This document shows positions 10,048 to 17,440 of a DNA stretch of 64,000 bases, one piece after another; positions within the stretch are counted from its first letter, which is position 1, and each line of letters starts with the position of its first letter. Source of the stretch: Agrobacterium tumefaciens (GTDB lineage Bacteria > Pseudomonadota > Alphaproteobacteria > Rhizobiales > Rhizobiaceae); contig CP048486.1 of assembly GCA_025560025.1 (NCBI GenBank), forward strand, positions 62,001-126,000, written 5' to 3'. The translations under genes and the position numbers were made by a program. Below the pieces are notes generated by a model. It worked only from the letters and a program-made list of their open reading frames with translations. It had not been told where the DNA came from and did not search any database.

Positions 10048-11055
10048 TCAGGCCCTCCCGAATTCGCGCACGCGCGGGTCGAGCATGGCCAGAAGCATAT
10101 CGGCGATGATGTTGCCGATGATGAGCGTGGCGGCCAGCACCATCATGAAGGTTGCGGTGACATAGACATCGCCCACTGCCATGGAGCCGACGATGGCGGG
10201 ACCAACGGTCGGCAGCGCGAAGATGATGGCCGTCTCGATTTCGCCACTCAGCATGTAGGGCAGCACGACGCCCTGATACATGATGAGCGGGTGCATGGCA
10301 TTCGGCACCGCATGGCGCATGATGACGGCGCCTTCCGAAAGCCCCTTGGCGCGTGCCGTCTCGACATATTGCGCATTCAGCGTATCGAGCAGATTGCCGC
10401 GCATCACCCGCATATTATAGGCCAGCCCACCGAAGACGGCGATGGCGACCACCGGCCAGACATGGCTGACGAGATCGACGAATTTGCCCCACGACCACGG
10501 CGCACCGCCATATTGCGGCGAGAAGAAACTGCCGATCTCAGACACGTCGAAATGAAACACCATGAGATAGACGAGGATCAACGCCATCAGGAAGCGCGGG
10601 ATCGTCATGCCGAGGAAGGCGATGGTCGACAGAAGATTGTCGACCCAGGAATATTGCCGTGTAGCCGCCCAGATGCCGAAGGCGATGCCGAGAACGGATG
10701 CAAAGATGTGGCAGACCAGCGCCAGCGCAATGGTGCGCGGCAGGCGTTCGCCAACCACATCGGCGACCGGCTTGTTGTAATAGAAGCTGTAGCCGAAATC
10801 GCCGCGGGTGACGATGCCGCCGATCCAGTTGAAATATTGAATGACGAGCGGCTTATCGAGGCCGTGTTCGATGCGGTAGGCCTGCGCCTGCGCTTCCGCC
10901 TGTTCGAAGGACGCACCGCCCTGGTTCATCAGCTGCGAGCGGATGTAATCGGCATAATCGCCGGGCGGCGCCTGAATGATGGCGAAGGTTACCACGCTCA
11001 GGATCAACAGCACCGGAATGGCGGAGCCTATGCGTATCGTCAGGAATCTCAGCAT
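10048..11055 (-). CDS. agpB: Alpha-galactoside ABC importer permease (DppB type)
   Basis: A 335-residue permease of the DppB/OppB family. The start at 11055 (MLRFLTIRIG) is preceded by GGAGG, and the protein then begins directly with the first membrane helix as in other DppB proteins. The reading frame continues upstream, but that part is not protein-like. Six membrane segments are visible, with the coupling loop ARAKGLSEGAVIMRHAVPNA near residue 245. A 165-base gap containing a stem-loop separates it from agpA, which may lower permease expression relative to the binding protein. Confidence 0.87.
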   Translation of the reverse strand: MLRFLTIRIGSAIPVLLILSVVTFAIIQAPPGDYADYIRSQLMNQGGASFEQAEAQAQAYRIEHGLDKPLVIQYFNWIGGIVTRGDFGYSFYYNKPVADVVGERLPRTIALALVCHIFASVLGIAFGIWAATRQYSWVDNLLSTIAFLGMTIPRFLMALILVYLMVFHFDVSEIGSFFSPQYGGAPWSWGKFVDLVSHVWPVVAIAVFGGLAYNMRVMRGNLLDTLNAQYVETARAKGLSEGAVIMRHAVPNAMHPLIMYQGVVLPYMLSGEIETAIIFALPTVGPAIVGSMAVGDVYVTATFMMVLAATLIIGNIIADMLLAMLDPRVREFGRA

Positions 11056-11175
11056 CGAACGGTTTTCCTCCGTTTGGGCGGGCCGTGATGGATAACGGTC
11101 CGCCGGGTGCCTCCGGCCGCGCTTCACGCGCGACCGGTACCGGGTGTTCTCCGGGAGGAGTACTTCAAGGTATTC

Positions 11176-11219
11176 GCATTTCCGGACGGGAAACCGGGGT
11201 CCAGTTTTACCGGAAATGC
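11176..11219 (-). promoter_or_regulatory. Intercistronic stem-loop between agpA and agpB
   Basis: The arms GCATTTCCGG (11176-11185) and CCGGAAATGC (11210-11219) are perfectly complementary, with a 24-base loop. The structure begins 2 bases after the agpA stop. No U-run follows, so it is more likely an mRNA-stabilising or partial-attenuation element than a full terminator. Such hairpins commonly raise the yield of binding protein over permease. Confidence 0.5.
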
Positions 11220-11220
11220 T

Positions 11221-13308
11221 TTAGTTGATAGGCCCGCCCTCACCCGGCTTGCCGGGAAGCTGCTGCGGGAAGAGTTCGTATTTGCCCTGCTTATCCGCCG
11301 CGACCCAAAGGCGTTCGCGAATGATAGAGTCTTCAGCCCAGTTGAACATGAAGATCGGCGTGCCCTGCGGTACGTTGGAGAACCGCTTGTTGACGATCAG
11401 CGCGCCGGGATATTCGGTGAGACCGATCGTGTAGAGGTTCTGCGTATAGACCTTCTGATATTGCTTCATCAGTTCCGCCCGCTCGGCATTGTCCTGCGAG
11501 GAGATGAATTTGCGCACGATGTCGGCCATCTCCTTCTCGAACGGCATCAGATCCAGCTCCTTGCCTTCGGGCGAGCGATGGTTCCAGCTGGTGCGCGGGC
11601 CGACAGGGGCAAGCTGCTCGGTATTCTGCACCACGGATGAAAGCTCGGTGGAATTGCGCCGCACCAGCCAGTCGAACTGCCCGCCATAATGGGCGGCATC
11701 GCGCTGGTTGGAATCGAGGCTGTTGATGACGACGCGAAGGCCGAGTTTCGCCATCTGGCCAACCAGACCTTCCGCGAGGCTCTTGTCCGTCGCGTAACCG
11801 TTATTGACGAGAAGGGTAATTTCGACATTGCGACCGCCAAGTGTTTCCTTCGGGAAATTCAGGAAACCATCGCCATCCGTGTCCTTCAGGCCAATCGAGG
11901 CCAGTGCGGCCTTGGCGGCTTCGAGGTTGAAGGGGTAATAGACCGTGGAGGCGCGGTCATAGAAGCTGGTGCCAGACGAAATGCCGCCCGGATAGATCGC
12001 CGTGAACGGCCCTTTCACCAGCGAGTCGCCGACTGCCTTGCGGTCGATGGCCGATGTGACGGCCTGACGGAACACCTCGTTGCGGTTCAGCTCGCGAATG
12101 GCCTGCCCGCGCTCATCCGGATTGCCCCAGCCATTGCCGGAGAAATTCATCTGCAGATTATAGCCGATGAGGCGCGGCCCGAAGGCAAGGCGGGCCGGCG
12201 CATTGGGGTCGGCGGCGCGTTTGAGCGAGGCAACGAAATTTTCCGGCTGTTCGAGGTTGGAGAAATCGCCCGATCCCGCCACGGCCTGCACATCACGGTC
12301 AGCCCAGGTGGAAAGCTTGTAATGGACCTCGTTGAGATAAGGCAGTTGCTGGCCCTTCTCATCGACCTTCCAGTAATAGGGATTGCGCCGTAGCACGATG
12401 ATGTCATCAGGCCGATAAGCGACCGGCACCCATGCCCCCATGACCGGCATGTTCATATATTCCGGCGGGAAAGCGTTCTTGAACTGATTGTAGGTGTTCT
12501 TGGAATATTTCGGATGCTGCGGTTTCAGGATATGCGACGGCCCTGGGCAGAAGCTCGGATAGGCCATGGTGTAGAGATATTGCTTGGGAAAGGCGCTCTT
12601 GAAGGTCCACTCCACCGTATAATCATCAACCTTCGTGAGCGTCGTTCCCTCACCGAAAGCCTCGGGCGATGCGCCGCCGCCAAGCGGTGAAACATTGGGA
12701 TCGACGACCGCATCTTCCCAGTAGAACATCACGTCATCGGCGTTGAAGGGCTCGCCATCCGACCATTTGGCGCCCTTGACGAGATGCATCGTCAGCTTGT
12801 GGCCATCCTCGGACCATTCCCAGCTTTTGGCCAGATTGGGTAGCGGTTCGGTGTCCTTGGCGTCCACCTGGAAGAGCGGTGCGGTGCGCGTCAGGCATTC
12901 GGAAAGGGCGATATCGATGCCGCCCCAGCCCTGGCTCTGGCCGGCAATATAGTTCCAGCCCTCAGGCCTGCCGCCCACCACATGGCGCATCGTATCGCCG
13001 TAAACGCCCATACCATCGGGCATATTGCCGGTCTTGTAGACCAGCGGTTCTTCCGGCAGGCGCTCTTTCAAGGGCGGCAGCTTGCCGGTCTTTTCGAATT
13101 TCTCGCTGACCCAGTCAGGCTCGCTGTAGCTTGGCAGCGTCTTGAATTCGAGGATCGAGTCGCGCGCCACGTAATTGATCTTGCCTTCGGCCGGAAATTG
13201 CGGCGGCTCCGGCGGCGTGGCGGTCTCGAAGGCATTCGCATTGAGTGCGATCATCGAAACACCGAGACCCAGTGCCGAGATGATACCGATCTTGCGTTGA
13301 AGTAACAT
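11221..13308 (-). CDS. agpA: Periplasmic alpha-galactoside binding protein (SBP family 5)
   Basis: A 695-residue solute-binding protein of the peptide/nickel family (SBP_bac_5) with a signal peptide (MLLQRKIGII through NANA). The length matches the large AgpA proteins of rhizobia rather than the 530-residue DppA class. Typical family features are visible: LAKSWEWSEDGHKLTMHL, WSDGEPFNADDVMFYWED and the late DRKAVGD region. The start at 13308 is chosen because GGGAGG is 7 bases upstream; the ATG at 13314 is too close to it. It sits between agaL1 and agpB. By analogy with S. meliloti it captures melibiose, raffinose and related sugars. Confidence 0.87.
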   Translation of the reverse strand: MLLQRKIGIISALGLGVSMIALNANAFETATPPEPPQFPAEGKINYVARDSILEFKTLPSYSEPDWVSEKFEKTGKLPPLKERLPEEPLVYKTGNMPDGMGVYGDTMRHVVGGRPEGWNYIAGQSQGWGGIDIALSECLTRTAPLFQVDAKDTEPLPNLAKSWEWSEDGHKLTMHLVKGAKWSDGEPFNADDVMFYWEDAVVDPNVSPLGGGASPEAFGEGTTLTKVDDYTVEWTFKSAFPKQYLYTMAYPSFCPGPSHILKPQHPKYSKNTYNQFKNAFPPEYMNMPVMGAWVPVAYRPDDIIVLRRNPYYWKVDEKGQQLPYLNEVHYKLSTWADRDVQAVAGSGDFSNLEQPENFVASLKRAADPNAPARLAFGPRLIGYNLQMNFSGNGWGNPDERGQAIRELNRNEVFRQAVTSAIDRKAVGDSLVKGPFTAIYPGGISSGTSFYDRASTVYYPFNLEAAKAALASIGLKDTDGDGFLNFPKETLGGRNVEITLLVNNGYATDKSLAEGLVGQMAKLGLRVVINSLDSNQRDAAHYGGQFDWLVRRNSTELSSVVQNTEQLAPVGPRTSWNHRSPEGKELDLMPFEKEMADIVRKFISSQDNAERAELMKQYQKVYTQNLYTIGLTEYPGALIVNKRFSNVPQGTPIFMFNWAEDSIIRERLWVAADKQGKYELFPQQLPGKPGEGGPIN

Positions 13309-13416
13309 CGTCATTCCTCCCAAATGGCAGCTCTTCGACCGCCCACCCTCTGTGATCGTTCTGGCCGTGGCGGCGAACTCCCTTCCGCCGCCCGGCCTGT
13401 TCCCATGCCTTTTCCT

Positions 13417-14883
13417 TCAAACAGCCTTTTTCAGCGCCGACTTTTCGGCCCGCAGTTCTTCGATGGAGCGCACATTGCGGCGGGCGGCACCGGCCCAGTC
13501 GCGGGTCTTGACGCTGGATTTGGCAAGCCGCTCCTTCGCCGCCGGTACTGCATCCGCATATTGCGGCAGCCAGCGGGCCTGCGCGACGACCATCTCATCC
13601 ACCATCTGCCAGACCTCCTCCGGCGTGGCGACGGCGCCGACCAGCGGATCGTGCAGCACGGCAAGCTTCAGCAGATCGATATCGCCGCTCACCGCCGCAT
13701 GGACAGACATACGCTGCACATTTATGGAGGCCATGCAGGTGGCAGCGCAGGCTTCCGGCAGTGTGATGCCGGACACCATGTTGATGCCGAAACGGTCGAC
13801 GAAGCCGGGCGACTCGATAATGGCGTCGGCTGGCAGATTGGTGATGACGCCGTTGTTCTTGACGTTGAAATGACCGCGATAGACACGCCCTGTCTCCAGC
13901 GCTTCCAGAATATGGCTTGCATGTTCGTTGGAGCGCTTCGCCGGATCGATGGGCTTTGCGGCCGAGGCGAGGAACTGCGGAAACTCGGTTTCGAACCAGT
14001 TGCGCGTTTCGGTGGAGTGGCGGAGATAACCGCCGGTTTCGCCGTGGATCCAGTCGGACATGTCGATCCAGCGGGCAATCTCTTCCGGCCGCTTGCGATA
14101 CCACGGCAGATATTCGGAGAGATGGCCATTGCTTTCTGTCGAATAGACATCGAACCGCTTCAGCACGTCGATGCGCAGCTTCTCCTGCTGCGAGAAGACC
14201 GGATGCGCCTCGAAGGCGGCGACCAGCTCGTCCTTGCCGATCTTGCGGCCGTTGAGCCTCAGATCGATGAACCATGTCTGGTGGTTGATGCCGGAGCAGA
14301 TGTAATCCAGCTCGGATACGCTTTTTGCACCGAGAATTTCGGCGATCTGTTCGGCGCCGTGCTGCACGCCGTGGCAGAGACCGACCGTATCCACCTTGCC
14401 ATATTCGATGGCCGCCCATGTATTCATGGCCATGGGATTGGCATAGTTCAGGAATTTCGCACCGGGTGCGGCAACCTCGCAGATATCCTTGCAGAAATCC
14501 AGAATGACCGGAATGTTGCGCTGACCGTAGAGAATGCCGCCGGCGCAGATCGTATCGCCCACGCACTGGTCGATGCCGTATTTCAGCGGAATACGAATAT
14601 CATCGGCATAAGCTTCGAGACCGCCGACCCGCACGCAGCTGATGATGTATTTCGCGCCCTCGAGCGCCCGGCGGCGATTGGTATCGGCCGTCACCTTCAC
14701 CGGGAAACCATTGGCCTCGACGATCTTTTCGAGGATCGCCCTGATCATATCGAGATTGTGCTGGCTGATATCCGTCAGCGCGACTTCAATATCGCGAAAT
14801 TCCGGCACGCACAGGAGATCGGTGAACAGTTTTTTCGTGAAACCGACGCTGCCTGCGCCAATAATAGCGATTTTGAAACTCAT
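13417..14883 (-). CDS. agaL1: Glycoside hydrolase family 4 enzyme, first gene of agp operon
   Basis: A 488-residue GH4 protein. The NAD-binding loop IGAGSVGF is at residues 8-15, NPMAMNTW near 149-156, and the putative Mn2+ ligands are Cys170 (GLCHGVQ) and His201 (GINHQTW). It differs clearly from the MelA-type enzyme at the other end of the operon and probably cleaves a different alpha-linked sugar. It resembles the second alpha-galactosidase of the rhizobial agp locus, but an alpha-glucosidase or alpha-galacturonidase cannot be excluded from motifs alone. The ATG follows AGAGGTGG. The gene is divergent from the AraC regulator. Confidence 0.82.
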   Translation of the reverse strand: MSFKIAIIGAGSVGFTKKLFTDLLCVPEFRDIEVALTDISQHNLDMIRAILEKIVEANGFPVKVTADTNRRRALEGAKYIISCVRVGGLEAYADDIRIPLKYGIDQCVGDTICAGGILYGQRNIPVILDFCKDICEVAAPGAKFLNYANPMAMNTWAAIEYGKVDTVGLCHGVQHGAEQIAEILGAKSVSELDYICSGINHQTWFIDLRLNGRKIGKDELVAAFEAHPVFSQQEKLRIDVLKRFDVYSTESNGHLSEYLPWYRKRPEEIARWIDMSDWIHGETGGYLRHSTETRNWFETEFPQFLASAAKPIDPAKRSNEHASHILEALETGRVYRGHFNVKNNGVITNLPADAIIESPGFVDRFGINMVSGITLPEACAATCMASINVQRMSVHAAVSGDIDLLKLAVLHDPLVGAVATPEEVWQMVDEMVVAQARWLPQYADAVPAAKERLAKSSVKTRDWAGAARRNVRSIEELRAEKSALKKAV

Positions 14884-15081
14884 AACGCCACCTCTGTTGC
14901 AAATCGAACGGGTGAAACGGGCCGAAGGATCGTAAATATGGCACCACAGAAAAATACCCGTAAGAATCCCGGAAAACCGGCCTTACTCCCAATTTTTCAG
15001 CAGCAATATCCCGCTGGCTGTCTCCTCGGATCGGGATTATGCGTATAATAAGGGACAGGACCAGAGAAGGATTATGCTTTC
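14884..15081. promoter_or_regulatory. agaL1/agpT divergent promoter region with repeated CGGGAT motifs
   Basis: This 198-base gap holds three copies of the motif CGGGATWHT: CGGGATTCT (minus, 14963-14971), CGGGATATT (minus, 15005-15013) and CGGGATTAT (plus, 15032-15040). A TATAAT hexamer is at 15044-15049 on the plus strand, upstream of agpT. The motif copies are candidates for binding by the AraC-type regulator; this is inference. Confidence 0.4.
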
Positions 15082-15975
15082 ATGGGTAATTTTGTGCTGC
15101 GTGATTTGATCGATCAGGGACCCGGCATGCGAACCGTCTCGCTGCCGCGCGGACGCCAGACCCTGCACACCATGCCCACCAGCAGCGGCTATGAAATCCG
15201 CCGTGGCGGCAACTATGATTGGGACGGGCGGCGGCGCGGCCAGACGCCGTTCACCGTGCTGCAATATTGCATCGGCGGACAGGGCAATCTGCGCTACGAA
15301 AACCGGCATTATGTGGTGAAGCCAGGTGAAACCCTGCTGCTGCTCATCCCCCACAATCATCGCTATTGGCTGGAAGACGGCAAGGAATGGGAGTTCTTCT
15401 GGATTTCCATGAATGGCGAGGAGGCCTTGCGCATCCACCGCAACATCCTTTCTGTCACCGGTCCCATCCTCAGGCTTCAGCCGGAAACCGTCGATCATCT
15501 CGCTTATTGCTGCTCGCGACTCGTAAATGGCGCGGAAACGCCGGGGGCCGCCTCCGCCGTCGCCTATGAGGCGGCGATGACACTTTATGACGATGTCTTC
15601 GGCTCGCATCCCTCCTTCGGCGGCGAATATCGCACCCTGCAGCAGGTGCTGAGCTACATCGACAGCCATCTCGGCGAGCGGCTTTCCGTCAGCGACCTTG
15701 CGGCCGTGGCCGGCCTCAGCCGTGCGCATTTTTCCCGCATCTTCACGGCAAGCGAAGGCCTGCCGCCGGCGGAATTCGTGCTGCAGCGGCGATTGCGGCG
15801 GGCAGCCAAGCTGCTGACCACCGCAGCCAATATTCCCATCAAGGAAGTGTCGGTGCTGTGCGGTTTTGAGGACCCGAACTATTTCTCAAAGGTCTTCCGC
15901 AGGCTTTATGGCACCAATCCGAGCGAATTCCGCACCACCGGCATGTATGCGAGCGTTCGGCAGGACGGATCCTGA
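15082..15975 (+). CDS. agpT: AraC-family activator of the alpha-galactoside operon
   Basis: A 297-residue AraC/XylS regulator. The N-terminal cupin-like ligand domain (about residues 30-160, including GQGNLRYENRHYVVKPGE) is followed by two helix-turn-helix motifs (about 195-290: LSVSDLAAVAGLSRAHFSRI and IPIKEVSVLCGFEDPNYFSK). Divergent placement next to agaL1 matches AgpT of S. meliloti, which is required to induce alpha-galactoside genes. The ATG is 11 bases from AAGG, a slightly long spacing. An ATG at 15074 gives only an 11-codon out-of-frame ORF. Confidence 0.85.
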   Translation: MGNFVLRDLIDQGPGMRTVSLPRGRQTLHTMPTSSGYEIRRGGNYDWDGRRRGQTPFTVLQYCIGGQGNLRYENRHYVVKPGETLLLLIPHNHRYWLEDGKEWEFFWISMNGEEALRIHRNILSVTGPILRLQPETVDHLAYCCSRLVNGAETPGAASAVAYEAAMTLYDDVFGSHPSFGGEYRTLQQVLSYIDSHLGERLSVSDLAAVAGLSRAHFSRIFTASEGLPPAEFVLQRRLRRAAKLLTTAANIPIKEVSVLCGFEDPNYFSKVFRRLYGTNPSEFRTTGMYASVRQDGS

Positions 15976-16012
15976 AAAACAACTTGGTTTTGCCACGTTT
16001 CAGGAGATTAGG

Positions 16013-16048
16013 ATGGATGACACTACGCGCATTTGGGAGATCGACTGA
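16013..16048 (+). CDS. Putative 11-codon leader peptide upstream of membrane protein
   Basis: The ATG at 16013 follows AGGAG with ideal spacing and opens an 11-codon frame (MDDTTRIWEID) ending in TGA at 16046-16048. The next gene begins two bases later with GTG in a different frame. A strong ribosome site serving only a tiny ORF suggests translational coupling or attenuation. It could instead be the remnant of an N-terminus broken by a frameshift. Confidence 0.35.
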   Translation: MDDTTRIWEID

Positions 16049-16049
16049 G

Positions 16050-16517
16050 GTGAAAGACAGAATCCGGATGATGCTTATCTTTCCGATTCGGGCGCTCATC
16101 ATTTTCGCCCTGATTCTGGATGGCATTTTCCGCCCGCTCTACCGGCCCGTCATCAGGGCCATCTCCGGCCTGACAGTCATCAAACGGCTGGAAAACAGGA
16201 TCGGGCAGTTGCCGCGTCTGGCCATTCTTCTCGCCCTTGCGGTGCCCTTCGCCATTGCCGAACCCATGAAGGTCATCGGCCTGATCCTTATTGCCCATGG
16301 CACCGTCAAAACGGGGGTGGTTCTGACGATCTTCGCCCATCTCGCCACCTTCCTGATCGTTGAACGGATTTATCACGCCGGTCGGGAAAAGCTTCTCACC
16401 TATGTCTGGCTCGCCTGGATCATGCGATATGTGCGTTTCGCACGTTCAATTTACGATCGCCTAAAGCTTGCGGCATTGAACTGGGTCAGGCTGCGGGTGC
16501 TCGCGCAGCAAAGGTGA
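16050..16517 (+). CDS. Small integral membrane protein, unknown function
   Basis: A protein of 155 residues from the GTG at 16050, which I prefer because the upstream part of the frame lacks a ribosome site. Membrane segments lie near residues 7-24 (RMMLIFPIRALIIFALIL), 55-75 and 80-103, followed by a basic amphipathic C-terminus rich in arginine and tryptophan. I do not recognise a family domain. It is transcribed in the same direction as agpT, about 75 bases downstream, and converges on the EamA permease gene with only 11 bases between the stops. Confidence 0.65.
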   Translation: MKDRIRMMLIFPIRALIIFALILDGIFRPLYRPVIRAISGLTVIKRLENRIGQLPRLAILLALAVPFAIAEPMKVIGLILIAHGTVKTGVVLTIFAHLATFLIVERIYHAGREKLLTYVWLAWIMRYVRFARSIYDRLKLAALNWVRLRVLAQQR

Positions 16518-16528
16518 AGAGGCATCCG

Positions 16529-17440
16529 TCACGATTTGCGACGCAACCTCTTCAGGAGAAACTCCGCAAGGACGGTTGACTGCAGCGACACGAGAATGAT
16601 GGCGATACCCAGCACCACACGGACTTCGGGCACCTCATCGAACAGGAAATAGCCGACAGCCGTCACGAACAGGATCGACAGGTAGCCGACCGGCGCCAGG
16701 ACACTGGCATCGGCAATGCGATAGGCCCGCAGGAAGCAATATTGACCGAGCTGCGCCAGCAATCCGATGGCCAGCAGCGGAGCCCAGTCGAACGGCGCAA
16801 CCGGCTTCCAGGTCCAGATTGCGGGAAAGGCAGTGATGACGGCCAATCCCACGGTATAGAACACCATCATGACAGTGGTATTCTCCTGCCGCAGCGCCCG
16901 TGTCTGGATCACCGCCAGCGCCCCGAACACCACCGAGACGAGGACGACAAGCACGCCCGCATTGAAAGCCGTACCACCCGGCCCGATAACGACGAGAACG
17001 CCGACAAATGCAAGGCAGGCCCCGGCCCAGCGATATCGGCTCACCCGCTCACCAAGAAAGGCAACGGCCATGGCCATCGTCACCAGGGGGCGCGAAAAAC
17101 CGATGGCATTGACGGTTGCAAGCGGCAGCAGGGTGATGGCGATGAAGTTGCTGGTGAGCGCAATGGCGTTGCAGCAGATACGGAAAAGATTGCGCCAGGG
17201 ATATTTGACACGCACCATTTCCATCCTGTGCCGCCAGATAAGCGGCAGGATGAAGATCAGGCCGATCATCGCCCGGATGAAGACAAGCTGGAAGGCCGGA
17301 TAGGTAACGCCCTGTGCCTTGACGAGTGCGGTCATCCCCCCTGACACGAGGGCCATATCCATAAGCAGCCAGCCTATGCCCGCGCGGGGATCGTTCTCGC
17401 GCGGGTTCTCCTGTTTTTCACTGTGGTCGTGGCCATTCAC
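16529..17440 (-). CDS. EamA/DMT-family permease, third gene of ROK operon
   Basis: A 303-residue drug/metabolite transporter family protein with ten hydrophobic segments arranged as two EamA repeats (about residues 25-155 and 165-295). The family includes exporters of amino acids, nucleosides and other small metabolites. Its GTG start overlaps the TGA of the PIG-L gene (GTGA), so the two are translated together. This suggests it moves a substrate, product or by-product of the same pathway. Direction and substrate are unknown. Confidence 0.83.
   Translation of the reverse strand: MNGHDHSEKQENPRENDPRAGIGWLLMDMALVSGGMTALVKAQGVTYPAFQLVFIRAMIGLIFILPLIWRHRMEMVRVKYPWRNLFRICCNAIALTSNFIAITLLPLATVNAIGFSRPLVTMAMAVAFLGERVSRYRWAGACLAFVGVLVVIGPGGTAFNAGVLVVLVSVVFGALAVIQTRALRQENTTVMMVFYTVGLAVITAFPAIWTWKPVAPFDWAPLLAIGLLAQLGQYCFLRAYRIADASVLAPVGYLSILFVTAVGYFLFDEVPEVRVVLGIAIILVSLQSTVLAEFLLKRLRRKS

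Noticed and set aside
13324-15048. Plus-strand frame of 574 codons opposite agaL1
   Set aside because: Mirror frame of a GH4 gene with intact catalytic motifs on the minus strand.
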